From Deltaproteobacteria bacterium UBA6967 (lineage in GTDB: Bacteria > SAR324 > NAC60-12), in the NCBI GenBank assembly GCA_002450295.1, contig DJYX01000245.1, positions 1 through 16,824 of the forward strand: 16,824 bases of DNA, written 5' to 3'. The translations under genes and the position numbers were made by a program. Under the pieces are notes generated by a model. It saw nothing but the letters and a program-made list of their open reading frames with translations, made no database searches and had not been told where the DNA came from. Of this stretch, positions 1 through 7,742 are shown piece after piece. Positions within the stretch are counted from its first letter, which is position 1; the number at the start of each line of letters is the position of its first letter.

Positions 1-22
1 TCAACAGATCAGAAAAGGTTCG

Positions 23-1024
23 ATGTCGCAGGTCGTGGCAATTGCTGGTGCAACTGGCGCCGTAGGTACAGAGTTCATAAAGCTGCTGGAACAGCGCAAC
101 TATCCGCTTCAGAAACTCAAATTGCTGGCATCAGCACGTTCGGTGGGGAAGCAATTGCGCTTTCGGGACCAGACTCTGACGGTCGAAGAGTTGCGACCAG
201 AGGCTTTTCAAGATGTTGACGTTGCATTCTTTTCAGCAGGCGGGGGTCGCAGCAAAGAATTTGCTCCAGCAGCAGTAGAAGCGGGTGCGCTGGTCATTGA
301 TAACAGCAGTGCCTTTCGTATGGATGAAGGAGTGCCCCTGGTCGTGCCAGAGATCAATGCGGAGGCAGCTCGACGACACAAAGGGTTGATTGCCAATCCG
401 AACTGTTCAACGATCCAGATGGTAGTAGCTTTGAACCCGCTGCATCAGGAGTCACCTTTACAGCGAGTTGTTGTCTCCACCTATCAAGCTGTCTCTGGAG
501 CGGGTGCCAGTGGTATGCAGGAACTGTTGGATCAAGTCCACGACTACACCCAAGGCAAACCTCTGACACCCCAAGCCTTTCCCAAGCAAATTCTCTTCAA
601 CCTGATCCCTCACATCGATGTCTTCCAGGAAAATGGCTACACTAAGGAAGAGATGAAGATGGTATTGGAGACACGCAAGATCATGTCAATCCCTGAGCTC
701 CTGGTTTCAGCGACCTGTGTTCGAGTTCCGGTGCTACGAGCCCACTCGGAGTCCATTTGGGTTGAGACGGAGACCAAGATTTCAGAGGCACGAGCAAGGG
801 AACTATTTGTCCAAGCGCCAGGGATTCAGTTGGTAGACGAACGCAAGCCCGGGGGGTACCCTGTGCCGTGGGAAGCCAGCGAAACATTCGACACTTACGT
901 TGGCCGAGTGCGAGAAGATCTGTCACACCCACGCGGATTGACCTTCTGGTGTGTAGCGGACCAGCTCTACAAAGGAGCAGCTTTGAACGCAATTCAGATC
1001 GCTGAGGTTCTGCTGGAAAGCTGA
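23..1024 (+). CDS. asd: Aspartate-semialdehyde dehydrogenase
   Basis: This enzyme reduces L-aspartyl-4-phosphate to aspartate semialdehyde with NADPH. That is the branch point to lysine/diaminopimelate, threonine and methionine, and it is cytosolic. The 333-residue length is normal for the family. The N-terminal Rossmann loop GATGAVG lies at residues 9-15. The catalytic Cys128 is in NPNCSTIQ, Gln155 is in TYQAVSGAG, and the substrate-binding Glu-Glu-Met near 209-211 and the catalytic His241 (LRAHSES) are all present, so it looks fully active. The ATG at 23 is preceded by AGAAAAGG at a suitable distance. It is the first visible gene of a long plus-strand run, and its promoter would lie left of the window. 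Identification is by motif and overall family resemblance and is secure. Confidence 0.96.
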   Translation: MSQVVAIAGATGAVGTEFIKLLEQRNYPLQKLKLLASARSVGKQLRFRDQTLTVEELRPEAFQDVDVAFFSAGGGRSKEFAPAAVEAGALVIDNSSAFRMDEGVPLVVPEINAEAARRHKGLIANPNCSTIQMVVALNPLHQESPLQRVVVSTYQAVSGAGASGMQELLDQVHDYTQGKPLTPQAFPKQILFNLIPHIDVFQENGYTKEEMKMVLETRKIMSIPELLVSATCVRVPVLRAHSESIWVETETKISEARARELFVQAPGIQLVDERKPGGYPVPWEASETFDTYVGRVREDLSHPRGLTFWCVADQLYKGAALNAIQIAEVLLES

Positions 1025-1040
1025 ATCTGGAATAGGCTAC

Positions 1041-1238
1041 TTGAACCAAGATGGTAAACGACCACACTACAACCAAATCCTGGCTTGGTTGACGAATGAA
1101 TTTGAACGCCGACCACTGGAGGAATGTGATTTCCGCCACCTACTTCAGGAACTTCAGGAACAGTCGGATTCTACTGAAGAGGAGTTACTTCGTCATGGCT
1201 TTCGCAGAGCATATCGCCAGTTGGTGGAGGGTGTTTGA
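1041..1238 (+). CDS. Small hypothetical protein (65 aa)
   Basis: I do not recognise this protein. It is 65 residues, predicted mostly alpha-helical, acidic in the middle (an EEE run near residues 46-48) and basic near the C-terminus (HGFRRAYRQL). It has no signal peptide, membrane segment or cysteine pair. Translation must begin at the TTG at 1041, because the nearby ATG is out of frame. A weak GGAATAGG-like ribosome-binding stretch lies just upstream. It sits 16 bases after asd and 27 bases before the PspC-domain gene in the same direction, so it is probably co-transcribed. Reality is supported by tight packing in the operon and the lack of any competing plus-strand frame. No function is proposed. 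Confidence 0.6.
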   Translation: MNQDGKRPHYNQILAWLTNEFERRPLEECDFRHLLQELQEQSDSTEEELLRHGFRRAYRQLVEGV

Positions 1239-1265
1239 GATTTTGAGTTGGAGAGCGCCGTGCCC

Positions 1266-1604
1266 ATGAATTTGCTTCTGGTGATCATCGGAGGATTTTC
1301 ACTCTTCGTTGGTTTCCTCGGAGTGTTCGCACTAATGAGTAGTGACTCGGAAGACGAGGAGTACATTCCCAAACGTTGGTTTGTTGGAGTGTGTGCAGAC
1401 GTTGCTAGAATCTTGAGAGTACACGTTGCTCTGGTGCGACTGTTGGTCATCATCTACACTCCCTTTGTTGTTGGGCTCCTCTTCTACATAGTTTATTCCA
1501 TACTCCTAAAGAGACGACGGCAGCGGGAAGCTGAAGTAGCTGCCCAGCAGCCAGAACGTCCTCCTGCCACGATCACCAAGATTGATAGCATCCACTACAA
1601 CTGA
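1266..1604 (+). CDS. PspC-domain inner-membrane protein
   Basis: A 112-residue membrane protein. A hydrophobic N-terminal segment spans about residues 2-25. A short acidic linker (SDSEDEE) follows, and then a PspC-like domain at about 34-85: a basic PKRWFVGVCADVARIL stretch, then the conserved helix with VALVRLL and a second hydrophobic segment ending in KRRR. In phage-shock systems, PspC domains are membrane-stress sensors. Here there is no pspA, pspB or pspF neighbour, so a phage-shock role is not implied. The tail after residue 85 is polar and Pro-rich. I chose ATG 1266, which has GGAGAG ten bases upstream; in-frame TTG 1248 and GTG 1260 are alternatives. The 3' end overlaps the next gene by 23 bases, suggesting translational coupling. 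Confidence 0.75.
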   Translation: MNLLLVIIGGFSLFVGFLGVFALMSSDSEDEEYIPKRWFVGVCADVARILRVHVALVRLLVIIYTPFVVGLLFYIVYSILLKRRRQREAEVAAQQPERPPATITKIDSIHYN

Positions 1605-2400
1605 GTTTCATTTTCTATCAGCCCTGGCCCTGATCACCCGTGAAGAACCCGTGAATGGCCCATTGTCTCAGGCTCTGCAATCAGTAGGAATTCGAGTTTG
1701 TCATCACCCAGTCCTGGTTACAGCGTCACCTCCTTCTTGGAAAGTATTTGATGCTGCTTGGCATCAGCGGCAGCAGGTGGATTGGGTTGTTTTCACCAGC
1801 CAGCGGGCTGTTCGAGGGTTTTCTCAGCGTTTGGCAACACTTGGTGGGAATTTAGCTGAACTGTCTCATTGCAAAATTGCTTGCATCGGGCCCTCAACAG
1901 CAGAGGCTTGGATCGCTTTGGGAGGTCAGCCGCCGTTGGTTCCAGAAGTTTTCCACGCTGAGGCTCTGGGAGCAGCGATACTACAAACAGGCATAGCCTC
2001 CGATCATTGTTGTTGGTTACCGCAGGCACTGCAGGCAAGTGAAGTCCTAGGGGTACTTCTCCGAGAAGCTGGCATCAAGGTACTAGAAACGCCAATATAT
2101 CAGATTCTTCCGGCTCCCTCTGCAGCTTCACGAGCCTGGAGAGACACCCTTGAAAAGGGTGTTGATTGGATCACCTTCGCTAGCCCTTCTGCAGTAGAAC
2201 ACTGGTTCAACCGTCTACCCCTGAGCGAGTGGTTACAGTTGACGCAACGTCCAAGAATTGCGTGCATCGGCCCATCGACGTCAGCGGCTGTCCGCGAACT
2301 GTCTCTGTTGGTGGATGTGACCGCTACTTCGCATAATTTCGCAGGTCTGGCTGATGCGATTGTGCACTTTCCCAAAGATCAAAACACCCCAGTTAGCTGA
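1582..2400 (+). CDS. hemD: Uroporphyrinogen-III synthase
   Basis: HemD cyclises hydroxymethylbilane with inversion of ring D to uroporphyrinogen III, the precursor of haem, sirohaem and B12. The 272-residue protein has the expected two-domain layout. The first domain has the ALITREE strand, VFTSQRAVRGF and ACIGPSTAEAW. The second has the repeat-like TFASPSAVEHWF and ACIGPSTSAAVREL, and it ends with the typical FAGLADAIV helix. HemD proteins are poorly conserved, so the call rests on these paired motifs and on length. The only suitable start is TTG 1582, inside the end of the preceding gene and without a clear ribosome-binding site, which points to coupled translation. Other haem genes are not adjacent. 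serB begins six bases after the stop. Confidence 0.85.
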   Translation: MIASTTTEFHFLSALALITREEPVNGPLSQALQSVGIRVCHHPVLVTASPPSWKVFDAAWHQRQQVDWVVFTSQRAVRGFSQRLATLGGNLAELSHCKIACIGPSTAEAWIALGGQPPLVPEVFHAEALGAAILQTGIASDHCCWLPQALQASEVLGVLLREAGIKVLETPIYQILPAPSAASRAWRDTLEKGVDWITFASPSAVEHWFNRLPLSEWLQLTQRPRIACIGPSTSAAVRELSLLVDVTATSHNFAGLADAIVHFPKDQNTPVS

Positions 2401-2406
2401 AAGAGC

Positions 2407-3579
2407 ATGAATCGACAACTACTGTTGAGTTTTCAAGGACCTCATCACCCTGAAATTCTGTCGCGTCTGGGTGCACTTCTCGATAGCTGGCCTGTGCGGT
2501 TGCTGGATCTACATGGTCTGGAACAGGATCAGATTTTCTCTGGCTTATGGCAGTTGGAGTGGACCAGTGAACAGGAGCCACAATTGATGGAAAAGAGTTT
2601 GTGCTCCCTGATGCAGGAATTTGACATGCAGTTCCGGCTCAGCCAAAGCGAGGCTCAGCCAAGAAGAGAACAGAGATTCATCCTGACTCTGCTTGGTGAG
2701 CACCTGAGTACGAGCTTATTGGCGCAACTGCTACAACGCCTTCAGCAGGAAGAGTTACTCGTCCATGGGCTTCAACCGCTGGAGAGTCAGCATCTACGAG
2801 TCCTGGAACTACAATTACGAACCCATCAGCAGCTGGATCGACCGCGTCTGCTCCGGGATTTACTGCCGTTGCATCAGCAACATCACGTAGATTTTGCCCT
2901 GCAACCAGAATCACTGTTTCGGCGGCACAAGCGGCTGATCGTATTTGATGCAGACATGACGTTCATCCAGTGTGAGATTATCAATGAGATGAGTCAGCTG
3001 GTTGGCTGTGAGGCAGAAGTAAAAGTGCTGACCGAGGTAGCCATGCGTGGTGAGCTGGATTTTGAAGAGGCTTTGCGGGCCCGTGTTCGCTTGCTGAAAG
3101 GCCTCCACCGAGATGATTTGGAGTCTTTGCTTCGTCAGCTACCTTATACTCCGGGCGTACGGCGTCTGGTACGTGTACTGAAGCAACTTGGCTACAAGCT
3201 AGCGTTGCTCAGTGGTGGATTTCAACTGTTTGTTGATCATATTTGTGAGGAGTTCCACCTCGATTATGGTTTCGCCAACTCATTGGAGTGGCAGGATGGT
3301 CGGTTGACCGGAGAACTGCTGGGGGAGATTGTCGATGGTCAGCGCAAGGCGCAGTTGCTGCAGGAAATTGCTGCGCGTGAAGGCATTGTTCCTGAGCAGG
3401 TTGTAGCCATTGGTGACGGTGCGAATGACGTGCAGATGTTGGCGATAGCCGGTCTGGGAATCGCCTTCAATGCGAAGCCAGTGTTGCAGGAACGGGCCAG
3501 TGGCCAGCTCAATCAGCCTAACCTGGATGCACTACTCTACTTCCTCGGCCTCTCTGGGCAGGAGCTGGCGAATTGCTGA
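2407..3579 (+). CDS. serB: Phosphoserine phosphatase with N-terminal ACT-like region
   Basis: SerB hydrolyses O-phospho-L-serine to serine, the last step of serine synthesis. This 390-residue form has an N-terminal half (about 1-165) arranged like the tandem ACT regions of long SerB proteins, followed by a HAD phosphatase domain. HAD motif I is FDADMT, with the nucleophile Asp181 and Asp183. The SerB-specific stretch QCEIINEM and the cap segment AMRGELDFEEALRARVRLLKG are present. Motif II is LSGGF (Ser269), Lys314 is in GQRKAQLL, and motif III is AIGDGANDVQML (Asp337, Asp341). All catalytic residues are intact. ATG 2407 has a modest GAAAGAG upstream, six bases after hemD. ACT domains usually bind amino acids, so serine feedback is plausible but not shown here. 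Confidence 0.95.
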   Translation: MNRQLLLSFQGPHHPEILSRLGALLDSWPVRLLDLHGLEQDQIFSGLWQLEWTSEQEPQLMEKSLCSLMQEFDMQFRLSQSEAQPRREQRFILTLLGEHLSTSLLAQLLQRLQQEELLVHGLQPLESQHLRVLELQLRTHQQLDRPRLLRDLLPLHQQHHVDFALQPESLFRRHKRLIVFDADMTFIQCEIINEMSQLVGCEAEVKVLTEVAMRGELDFEEALRARVRLLKGLHRDDLESLLRQLPYTPGVRRLVRVLKQLGYKLALLSGGFQLFVDHICEEFHLDYGFANSLEWQDGRLTGELLGEIVDGQRKAQLLQEIAAREGIVPEQVVAIGDGANDVQMLAIAGLGIAFNAKPVLQERASGQLNQPNLDALLYFLGLSGQELANC

Positions 3580-3606
3580 AAAGCTTTTCCAACTTCAGGA
3601 TTCTTC

Positions 3607-4053
3607 ATGTGGTTCTCAGGACGGATTATGTATGCTTCTTTCTCTTTGTTACTAGGTTTTTCGATCATTGGCTGTACCGGAAACCGGCCTACTGAGTTAG
3701 GTTTGAAAGATGGTTATCTACGCCCTTGTCCATCTTCTCCGAACTGTGTCAATAGCATGGGTAATGAAGATGAGACACACCGAATCGAACCTTTTCGTGG
3801 TGTTTCGCTTGCGGAATTACGAGAACTACTTCAGAACGAGGAACGTGTCGAAATCGTAACAGATCATGAAAACTATCTGCATGCGGAATTCACGAGCCTT
3901 ATCATGAGATTTGTTGACGATGTAGAGTTCTTTTCAGTTGCAGAGGAACAAGTAATTCATGTACGTTCTGCTTCACGCTTAGGTCGCTCTGATTTGGGGG
4001 CTAATCGTCGTCGGGTGGAAGGATTGCGCACGAAGCTGTTGGGAGGCAAGTGA
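3607..4053 (+). CDS. DUF1499-family lipoprotein
   Basis: A 148-residue predicted lipoprotein. A short basic start and hydrophobic stretch lead to a lipobox I-I-G-C with Cys23 as the lipidation site, so the mature protein is probably membrane-anchored outside the cytoplasm. The mature part begins with the DUF1499 signature LRPCPSSPNCVNS (about 38-50). A region typical of this domain follows: EIVTDHENYLHAEF, RFVDDVEFF, then VIHVRSASRLGRSDLGANRRRVE. The biochemical function of DUF1499 is unknown to me. ATG 3607 follows AGGA at six bases; ATG 3628 is also well spaced behind AGGACGG but would remove the positive charge from the signal peptide. The stop overlaps the next start as TGATG. Confidence 0.85.
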   Translation: MWFSGRIMYASFSLLLGFSIIGCTGNRPTELGLKDGYLRPCPSSPNCVNSMGNEDETHRIEPFRGVSLAELRELLQNEERVEIVTDHENYLHAEFTSLIMRFVDDVEFFSVAEEQVIHVRSASRLGRSDLGANRRRVEGLRTKLLGGK

Positions 4054-4955
4054 TGGTTCGTTTTGAGAAGGAGACCTTGTCGGTTCACCAGACCGCAAGT
4101 GGCGCGCACTATGAAATTGATGTGTATCGCTATGATCCCCCCAACCCTACAGAGACCGTACATCTGCAAGGGGGCTTACATGGTATCGAACTGACGGGCA
4201 TCCCTGTTCTTTACGAGTTCATGAAGCTGGTTGAAGAGGCTCAGTTGCCTCATCGAATCATCTGTGTACCGCAGTCGAATCCAATGGGACTGGATAGCCA
4301 GATCATGGGGGTACAGACAGGCTATAATAACCTGCACACCAACCAGCAAAACTGTTGGAACTGGAACAGAATTGGGCAATTACGAGGTGATGGTAGCCAG
4401 GAAGGAGAATGGGTAGACCTGTTGCTGAACCTGACTGAGCCAGCAGATACCGTTCTGGATCTGCACACTGCAGGTGCTGAGACAGCGCCACATGTTTATG
4501 CTCATGTAAGCCAGGTCGAGCAGGCTCAGTGCTTGGGATTGCCACATGTTTTGGCTTGGGAACAACATTCCACCAGCTTCTGTGATACCTGTCAGCAACT
4601 TGGCAAGGTTGCACTTACCTTGGAATTGTCTGCAAGCCGTGCGATTACTAGTGAAGATGTAGAGCGTGGAATTCAGGCCTTGCAGCGATACTTTGGTATT
4701 TTGCCCAAGGCTCCAGCAGCTCGAGTCTGGTCGATTCGTGAACACCTCAAACGCTGGCTGTCACCGAGTGGGGGTGTGCTGACCTGGCATCGGCGAGCTG
4801 GAGAATACATCCAACAAGGAGAACCACTGGCTACATTATACACTCGACAAGGTAAGCAGGAACTAGCCTCACCCTACAGTGGTTTGCTATTGTTGAAGAA
4901 TCCCACTCATGCACCTCATGAGCGTCAGGAGTTGGCCAAGTTCTTGTTGGAGTAG
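4053..4955 (+). CDS. Succinylglutamate desuccinylase/aspartoacylase-family metallohydrolase
   Basis: A zinc carboxypeptidase-fold amidohydrolase (M14-like AstE/AspA family, 300 residues) that would cleave an N-acyl group from an amino acid or related compound. Zinc ligands are seen as GGLHGIE (His43, Glu46) and DLHTAG (His138). NPMG near residues 76-79 and the late strand ALTLELSAS, with Glu191 as the likely catalytic acid/base, also fit. The C-terminal part (about 225-300) contains a beta-rich GEYIQQGEPLATLYT segment ending in a SPYSGLLLL turn, as in related deacylases. The exact substrate cannot be read from the sequence. ATG 4053 is chosen over GTG 4050 because GGGAGG lies six bases before it. 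It is translationally coupled to the DUF1499 gene. Confidence 0.85.
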   Translation: MVRFEKETLSVHQTASGAHYEIDVYRYDPPNPTETVHLQGGLHGIELTGIPVLYEFMKLVEEAQLPHRIICVPQSNPMGLDSQIMGVQTGYNNLHTNQQNCWNWNRIGQLRGDGSQEGEWVDLLLNLTEPADTVLDLHTAGAETAPHVYAHVSQVEQAQCLGLPHVLAWEQHSTSFCDTCQQLGKVALTLELSASRAITSEDVERGIQALQRYFGILPKAPAARVWSIREHLKRWLSPSGGVLTWHRRAGEYIQQGEPLATLYTRQGKQELASPYSGLLLLKNPTHAPHERQELAKFLLE

Positions 4956-4965
4956 GCTGGATTCA

Positions 4966-5886
4966 ATGAGCGAGTTGATACTTTCCAAGCGGGAGATCCG
5001 ACAGCGTGTAGAGTATGGAGCCCTTGTTTTGGCTCAACGATTGGCCGTGCTCACCCGAAAACCTCAATTGGGATGGTGGGAACATGGTTTTGCCAAGCTG
5101 ACCTACCAACGACTGAAGATTTATCGGAAGGTGGTTGAACCGAATCTGCGTATTGCCTTTGCGAATTGGGCTGAAGAGGACCGTGTTCAACTTGCTTATG
5201 ACAACTATCGCTGGTTTGCACGATTTACGCTGGACTTGTTGCGTATGTCCGACTGGATTGGACGGACAGAGAGCATCTGCGAGGTGCGCAATCCAGAGAT
5301 TCTACGCGAGGCATTAGCAGAGGAGCGAGGTGTAATTCTAGCGTCAGGTCATTTTGGTAACTGGGAGATTATCTGCCCTAGGTTGGCTGAAGCTGGCTTT
5401 CCAGTTTCACTCTATGTTGGTGCTCAGACCAATCCACGCTCTGATGACAACCAGAATACGTTGCGTGCTAGTTTTGGAGTGGAGACGATTGGTCGTAGCC
5501 GTCAGGCGCCATTGCGCATCCGTCGTGCACTAGAGAACAATCGGGCTGTCACTATCATTGTTGACCAGAATGACAACAAATCCGATCTCTTTGTCGATTT
5601 TTTCGGTAAGGCTGCCTCGATGAGCAAAGGGCTGGGAAGCTTCCATTATCTTAAACAAAGTCCGGTTCTTTTCACTACCTGTACCTACCAAGGTAATCGC
5701 TGTTTGCTTGAATTCCAACGGTTGGAATGTCCGCACAGCGGTGACAAGGAAAGAGACCTGCAACAGACGTCGCAGGCCTTCACCACCGCAATGGAGGCGG
5801 CAATTCGTCGTCATCCAGAGCAGTACTTCTGGATGCATCGTCGTTGGCGCAAGCGTCCGGCGTATGATCCACAACCTGTCTACTGA
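4966..5886 (+). CDS. LpxL/HtrB-type lipid A acyltransferase
   Basis: A 306-residue member of the lysophospholipid/Kdo-lipid A acyltransferase family, which adds secondary acyl chains to lipid A at the inner-membrane cytoplasmic face. The HX4(D/E) catalytic motif is GHFGNWE (His129, Glu134). Supporting family features are YRKVVEPNLRIAF (about 53-65), YVGAQTNPRSDD, VDQNDNKSDLFVDFFGKAA and the C-terminal QYFWMHRRWRKRP. The N-terminus is amphipathic rather than a clear transmembrane helix. The start is ATG 4966, ten bases after the previous stop; an extension to the ATG at 4909 would lie inside the upstream gene. I cannot say whether it transfers laurate, myristate or another chain, or whether the acceptor is Kdo2-lipid IVA, so no gene symbol is given. 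Confidence 0.9.
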   Translation: MSELILSKREIRQRVEYGALVLAQRLAVLTRKPQLGWWEHGFAKLTYQRLKIYRKVVEPNLRIAFANWAEEDRVQLAYDNYRWFARFTLDLLRMSDWIGRTESICEVRNPEILREALAEERGVILASGHFGNWEIICPRLAEAGFPVSLYVGAQTNPRSDDNQNTLRASFGVETIGRSRQAPLRIRRALENNRAVTIIVDQNDNKSDLFVDFFGKAASMSKGLGSFHYLKQSPVLFTTCTYQGNRCLLEFQRLECPHSGDKERDLQQTSQAFTTAMEAAIRRHPEQYFWMHRRWRKRPAYDPQPVY

Positions 5887-5898
5887 GGGAGACCAGCA

Positions 5899-6804
5899 AT
5901 GGGCAAGAAAGCTGACAAGAAGAAGGAACAAAGGGGACAACAAGACGTTGTAAAGGCGGCTAAGAAGCCAGATACGTCTCCTACGGTAGAAGAAGTTCCT
6001 CGCATAGATGTACATATTAAGCATGAGAGATTAAACAAGTCTTTCTATGAGTCAGAGTTGGTAAGACTGCAACTTGAGTTGGTCAAGTGGCAGACCTGGA
6101 TCAAGCAGAAGGGCCTCAAGGTTGTCATGTTATTTGAGGGCCGTGATGCCGCTGGTAAGGGTGGTGTTATCAAGCGTATTACCGAACCACTGAATCCACG
6201 GGGCTGTAGAGTAGTAGCTTTGGGAACACCGACAGAGAAAGAGAAGACACAATGGTACTTTCAGCGCTATGTGCGTGAGTTACCGGCTGCAGGAGAGATT
6301 GTTATCTTTGATCGCAGTTGGTACAACCGGGCAGGTGTTGAGCGGGTAATGGGCTTTTGTACCGACGAGCAGTACGAAGAGTTTCAGCGCAGTTGTCCAG
6401 AGTTTGAGCGAATGCTGATCCGCTCTGGAATTATCCTGCTCAAGTATTGGTTCTCAGTCAGTGATGAAGAACAAGAGCGACGCTTTCATGATCGAGCCAA
6501 AGATCCGGGCAAGCGCTGGAAACTGAGCCCAATGGATATGGAGTCAATCTCTCGCTGGGTCGAGTATTCCAAGGCCAAGGATACGATGCTAAACTTCTCA
6601 AATATTCCAGAAGCTCCTTGGTTTGGAGTAGAGGGTGATGATAAACGCCGTGCTCGACTCAATTGTATTCATCATGTTCTGAGCAAAGTGGATTACAAAG
6701 ATGTTCTGCCATCTGTGATCAAGATTCCAGAGAGACCTCCGCTACCGAAGGATTACCAGCGTCCTCCACGAGAGGAGCAATTCCATGTACCAGAAGTGTA
6801 CTAG
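5899..6804 (+). CDS. ppk2: Polyphosphate kinase 2, class I type
   Basis: PPK2 transfers phosphate between polyphosphate and nucleotides; single-domain class I enzymes mainly phosphorylate nucleoside diphosphates. The 301-residue protein has Walker A EGRDAAGKGG (residues 80-89), the family block TEREKTQWYFQRY-like near 111-124, Walker B IVIFDRSWYNR (Asp138) and the lid region RFHDRAKDPGKRWKLSPMD (about 195-213). It also has FGVEGDDKRRARLNCI near the end. The N-terminus is a Lys-rich, probably disordered tail of about 35 residues. The ribosome-binding site GAGGGAGA is strong, and the gene begins 12 bases after the acyltransferase. It is the last gene of the plus-strand run, followed by a hairpin. 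Polyphosphate use during stress or energy shortage is the usual role; a link to its neighbours is not evident. Confidence 0.95.
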   Translation: MGKKADKKKEQRGQQDVVKAAKKPDTSPTVEEVPRIDVHIKHERLNKSFYESELVRLQLELVKWQTWIKQKGLKVVMLFEGRDAAGKGGVIKRITEPLNPRGCRVVALGTPTEKEKTQWYFQRYVRELPAAGEIVIFDRSWYNRAGVERVMGFCTDEQYEEFQRSCPEFERMLIRSGIILLKYWFSVSDEEQERRFHDRAKDPGKRWKLSPMDMESISRWVEYSKAKDTMLNFSNIPEAPWFGVEGDDKRRARLNCIHHVLSKVDYKDVLPSVIKIPERPPLPKDYQRPPREEQFHVPEVY

Positions 6805-6833
6805 AGTCCTGTTGAACCTCTGTTGGGTTTGTT

Positions 6834-6858
6834 GGTCAGGGACAGGATGTTCCTGACC
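6834..6858 (+). terminator. Possible hairpin terminator after ppk2
   Basis: An inverted repeat, GGTCAGGGA and TTCCTGACC, with a seven-base loop forms a nine-pair stem including one G-U pair. It lies 30 bases past the ppk2 stop. The following bases contain only a short T run (around 6868-6871), so it is not a textbook intrinsic terminator. It may end or stabilise the long plus-strand transcript. Confidence 0.4.
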
Positions 6859-7166
6859 TCCATAGTGTTTTCTGCTGGGAATACCGTGAGGGATATAGAG
6901 CAGCCAGTCAGTACCTTTGAGTTGCCAGTCGACAAAGCAGAAAAAGTGCTGACCCATAGAAGTCAGAGCAATTTTGCTTGACTAAATTGAGACAAAAATA
7001 TTTTTTTGAAAAAAACTACGTAATTCAGATCAAATTGATTCCAACAAATTCCGAAAAATCAGTCACAAAACCGAGGAAAAGGTGGTCCGCGAAAAATCTT
7101 TTGATGGAATGGTCTCGGAGTCTAGCAGAGCTTTAAAACAAATATTCAGGATCAATGAGAGGTAAC
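6859..7166. other. Intergenic region and AT-rich leader between ppk2 and the coiled-coil gene
   Basis: About 310 bases without a convincing gene. The left part (to about 6960) has ordinary base composition. A minus-strand open frame of 72 codons there lacks a ribosome-binding site and runs into ppk2, so it is not annotated. The right part (about 6980-7150) is conspicuously AT-rich, with homopolymer runs of T and A near 7001-7015, and it contains the candidate promoter and leader of the downstream gene. I see no recognisable riboswitch, tRNA or small RNA family. Confidence 0.6.
6978..7004 (+). promoter_or_regulatory. Candidate sigma-70-type promoter for the coiled-coil gene
   Basis: TTGACT (6978-6983) matches the -35 consensus at five of six positions. 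TATTTT (6999-7004) follows after 15 bases, which is a short spacing, inside a strongly AT-rich tract with runs of A and T. The next gene starts about 160 bases downstream, giving a long 5' leader. This is prediction by eye only. Confidence 0.35.
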
Positions 7167-7697
7167 ATGATTGTAAAGATTAAGTGCTTCGTCTGCGATG
7201 GCCTGACATTAGATGATCCGGAATGTCGGATTTGCGAAGGCAAGGGACAAATTGAGAGCTTGCTGAAACTCAGTGTTGAGGACTTGAAAATCTGGGCAGA
7301 ACGGTTGCAGCAGCAGCAACAAGAACTGGATGCCCAACACCATGAAATCCATGAGATGGAAAATCGTCTAGTACAGCGCGAGGAGGAAATTCAAAACAAG
7401 GAAGAGGAATTGGAGCGCATGAGAGCAGATCTGGATAACTCTTTGGATGCTTACGAACTCTACAATGACAAGTACAAGGAGTTGAACGACCACTACTTGT
7501 CGAAGGTTAGGAAATTACAGTCTGAGATGAGTAAAAGAAACGAGGAATTTCAGCAGTTGAGCAGAAAGATCAACAACTCTGGAGCGCCTAGCAGTGATCA
7601 GGACCAAGCAGCGATTATGCGAGAATTAGTTGTTTCACTGAGCAAACTGATTACCGAACTTGAAAAGAAAGAAGATTTTCTGCCCCCTCCCCAATGA
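7167..7697 (+). CDS. Zinc-knuckle coiled-coil protein, function unknown
   Basis: A 176-residue soluble protein. The N-terminus holds two cysteine pairs, CFVCDG (Cys7, Cys10) and CRICEGKG (Cys20, Cys23). The second matches the CxxCxGxG repeat of DnaJ-type zinc centres, so one zinc site is likely. From about residue 35 to 135 the sequence is a charged, Gln/Glu-rich heptad-type coiled coil. A Ser/Gly/Pro break near 137-143 follows, then a short amphipathic helix (about 146-168) and the tail FLPPPQ. There is no signal peptide or membrane segment. I prefer ATG 7167, behind GAGAGG; ATG 7155 in the same frame is possible. It stands alone between an AT-rich leader and a convergent gene. It could be a scaffold or adaptor, but I do not recognise the family. 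Confidence 0.7.
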   Translation: MIVKIKCFVCDGLTLDDPECRICEGKGQIESLLKLSVEDLKIWAERLQQQQQELDAQHHEIHEMENRLVQREEEIQNKEEELERMRADLDNSLDAYELYNDKYKELNDHYLSKVRKLQSEMSKRNEEFQQLSRKINNSGAPSSDQDQAAIMRELVVSLSKLITELEKKEDFLPPPQ

Positions 7698-7742
7698 GTT
7701 GATAGTGCGTTCGCTGAACCAAGTGTCGTATTGTTATTCCAT

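Noticed and set aside
681..1139. Long minus-strand open frame opposite asd (152 codons)
   Set aside because: It lies fully opposite two plus-strand genes, one of them certain, and its composition and lack of motifs fit a shadow frame.
1266..1604. Phage-shock (psp) operon
   Set aside because: Only a PspC-like domain is present. No PspA, PspB or PspF homologue or sigma-54 promoter was seen nearby.
3578..3589. Perfect palindrome GAAAAGCTTTTC at the serB stop
   Set aside because: It has no loop and no T run, overlaps the stop codon, and the downstream gene continues the run only 27 bases after the stop. It is most likely chance and not a terminator.
5530..6024. Minus-strand open frame of 164 codons opposite the acyltransferase and ppk2
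   Set aside because: Both overlapping plus-strand genes are secure and have catalytic motifs. The antisense frame has no ribosome-binding site or domain.
6742..6957. Minus-strand open frame of 72 codons in the gap after ppk2
   Set aside because: It has no ribosome-binding site, runs into the ppk2 coding sequence on the opposite strand and shows no recognisable domain. Part of it looks protein-like, but not enough to annotate.
7698..7742. Bidirectional terminator between the convergent coiled-coil and enolase genes
   Set aside because: The 45-base gap shows no convincing inverted repeat or T run on either strand.
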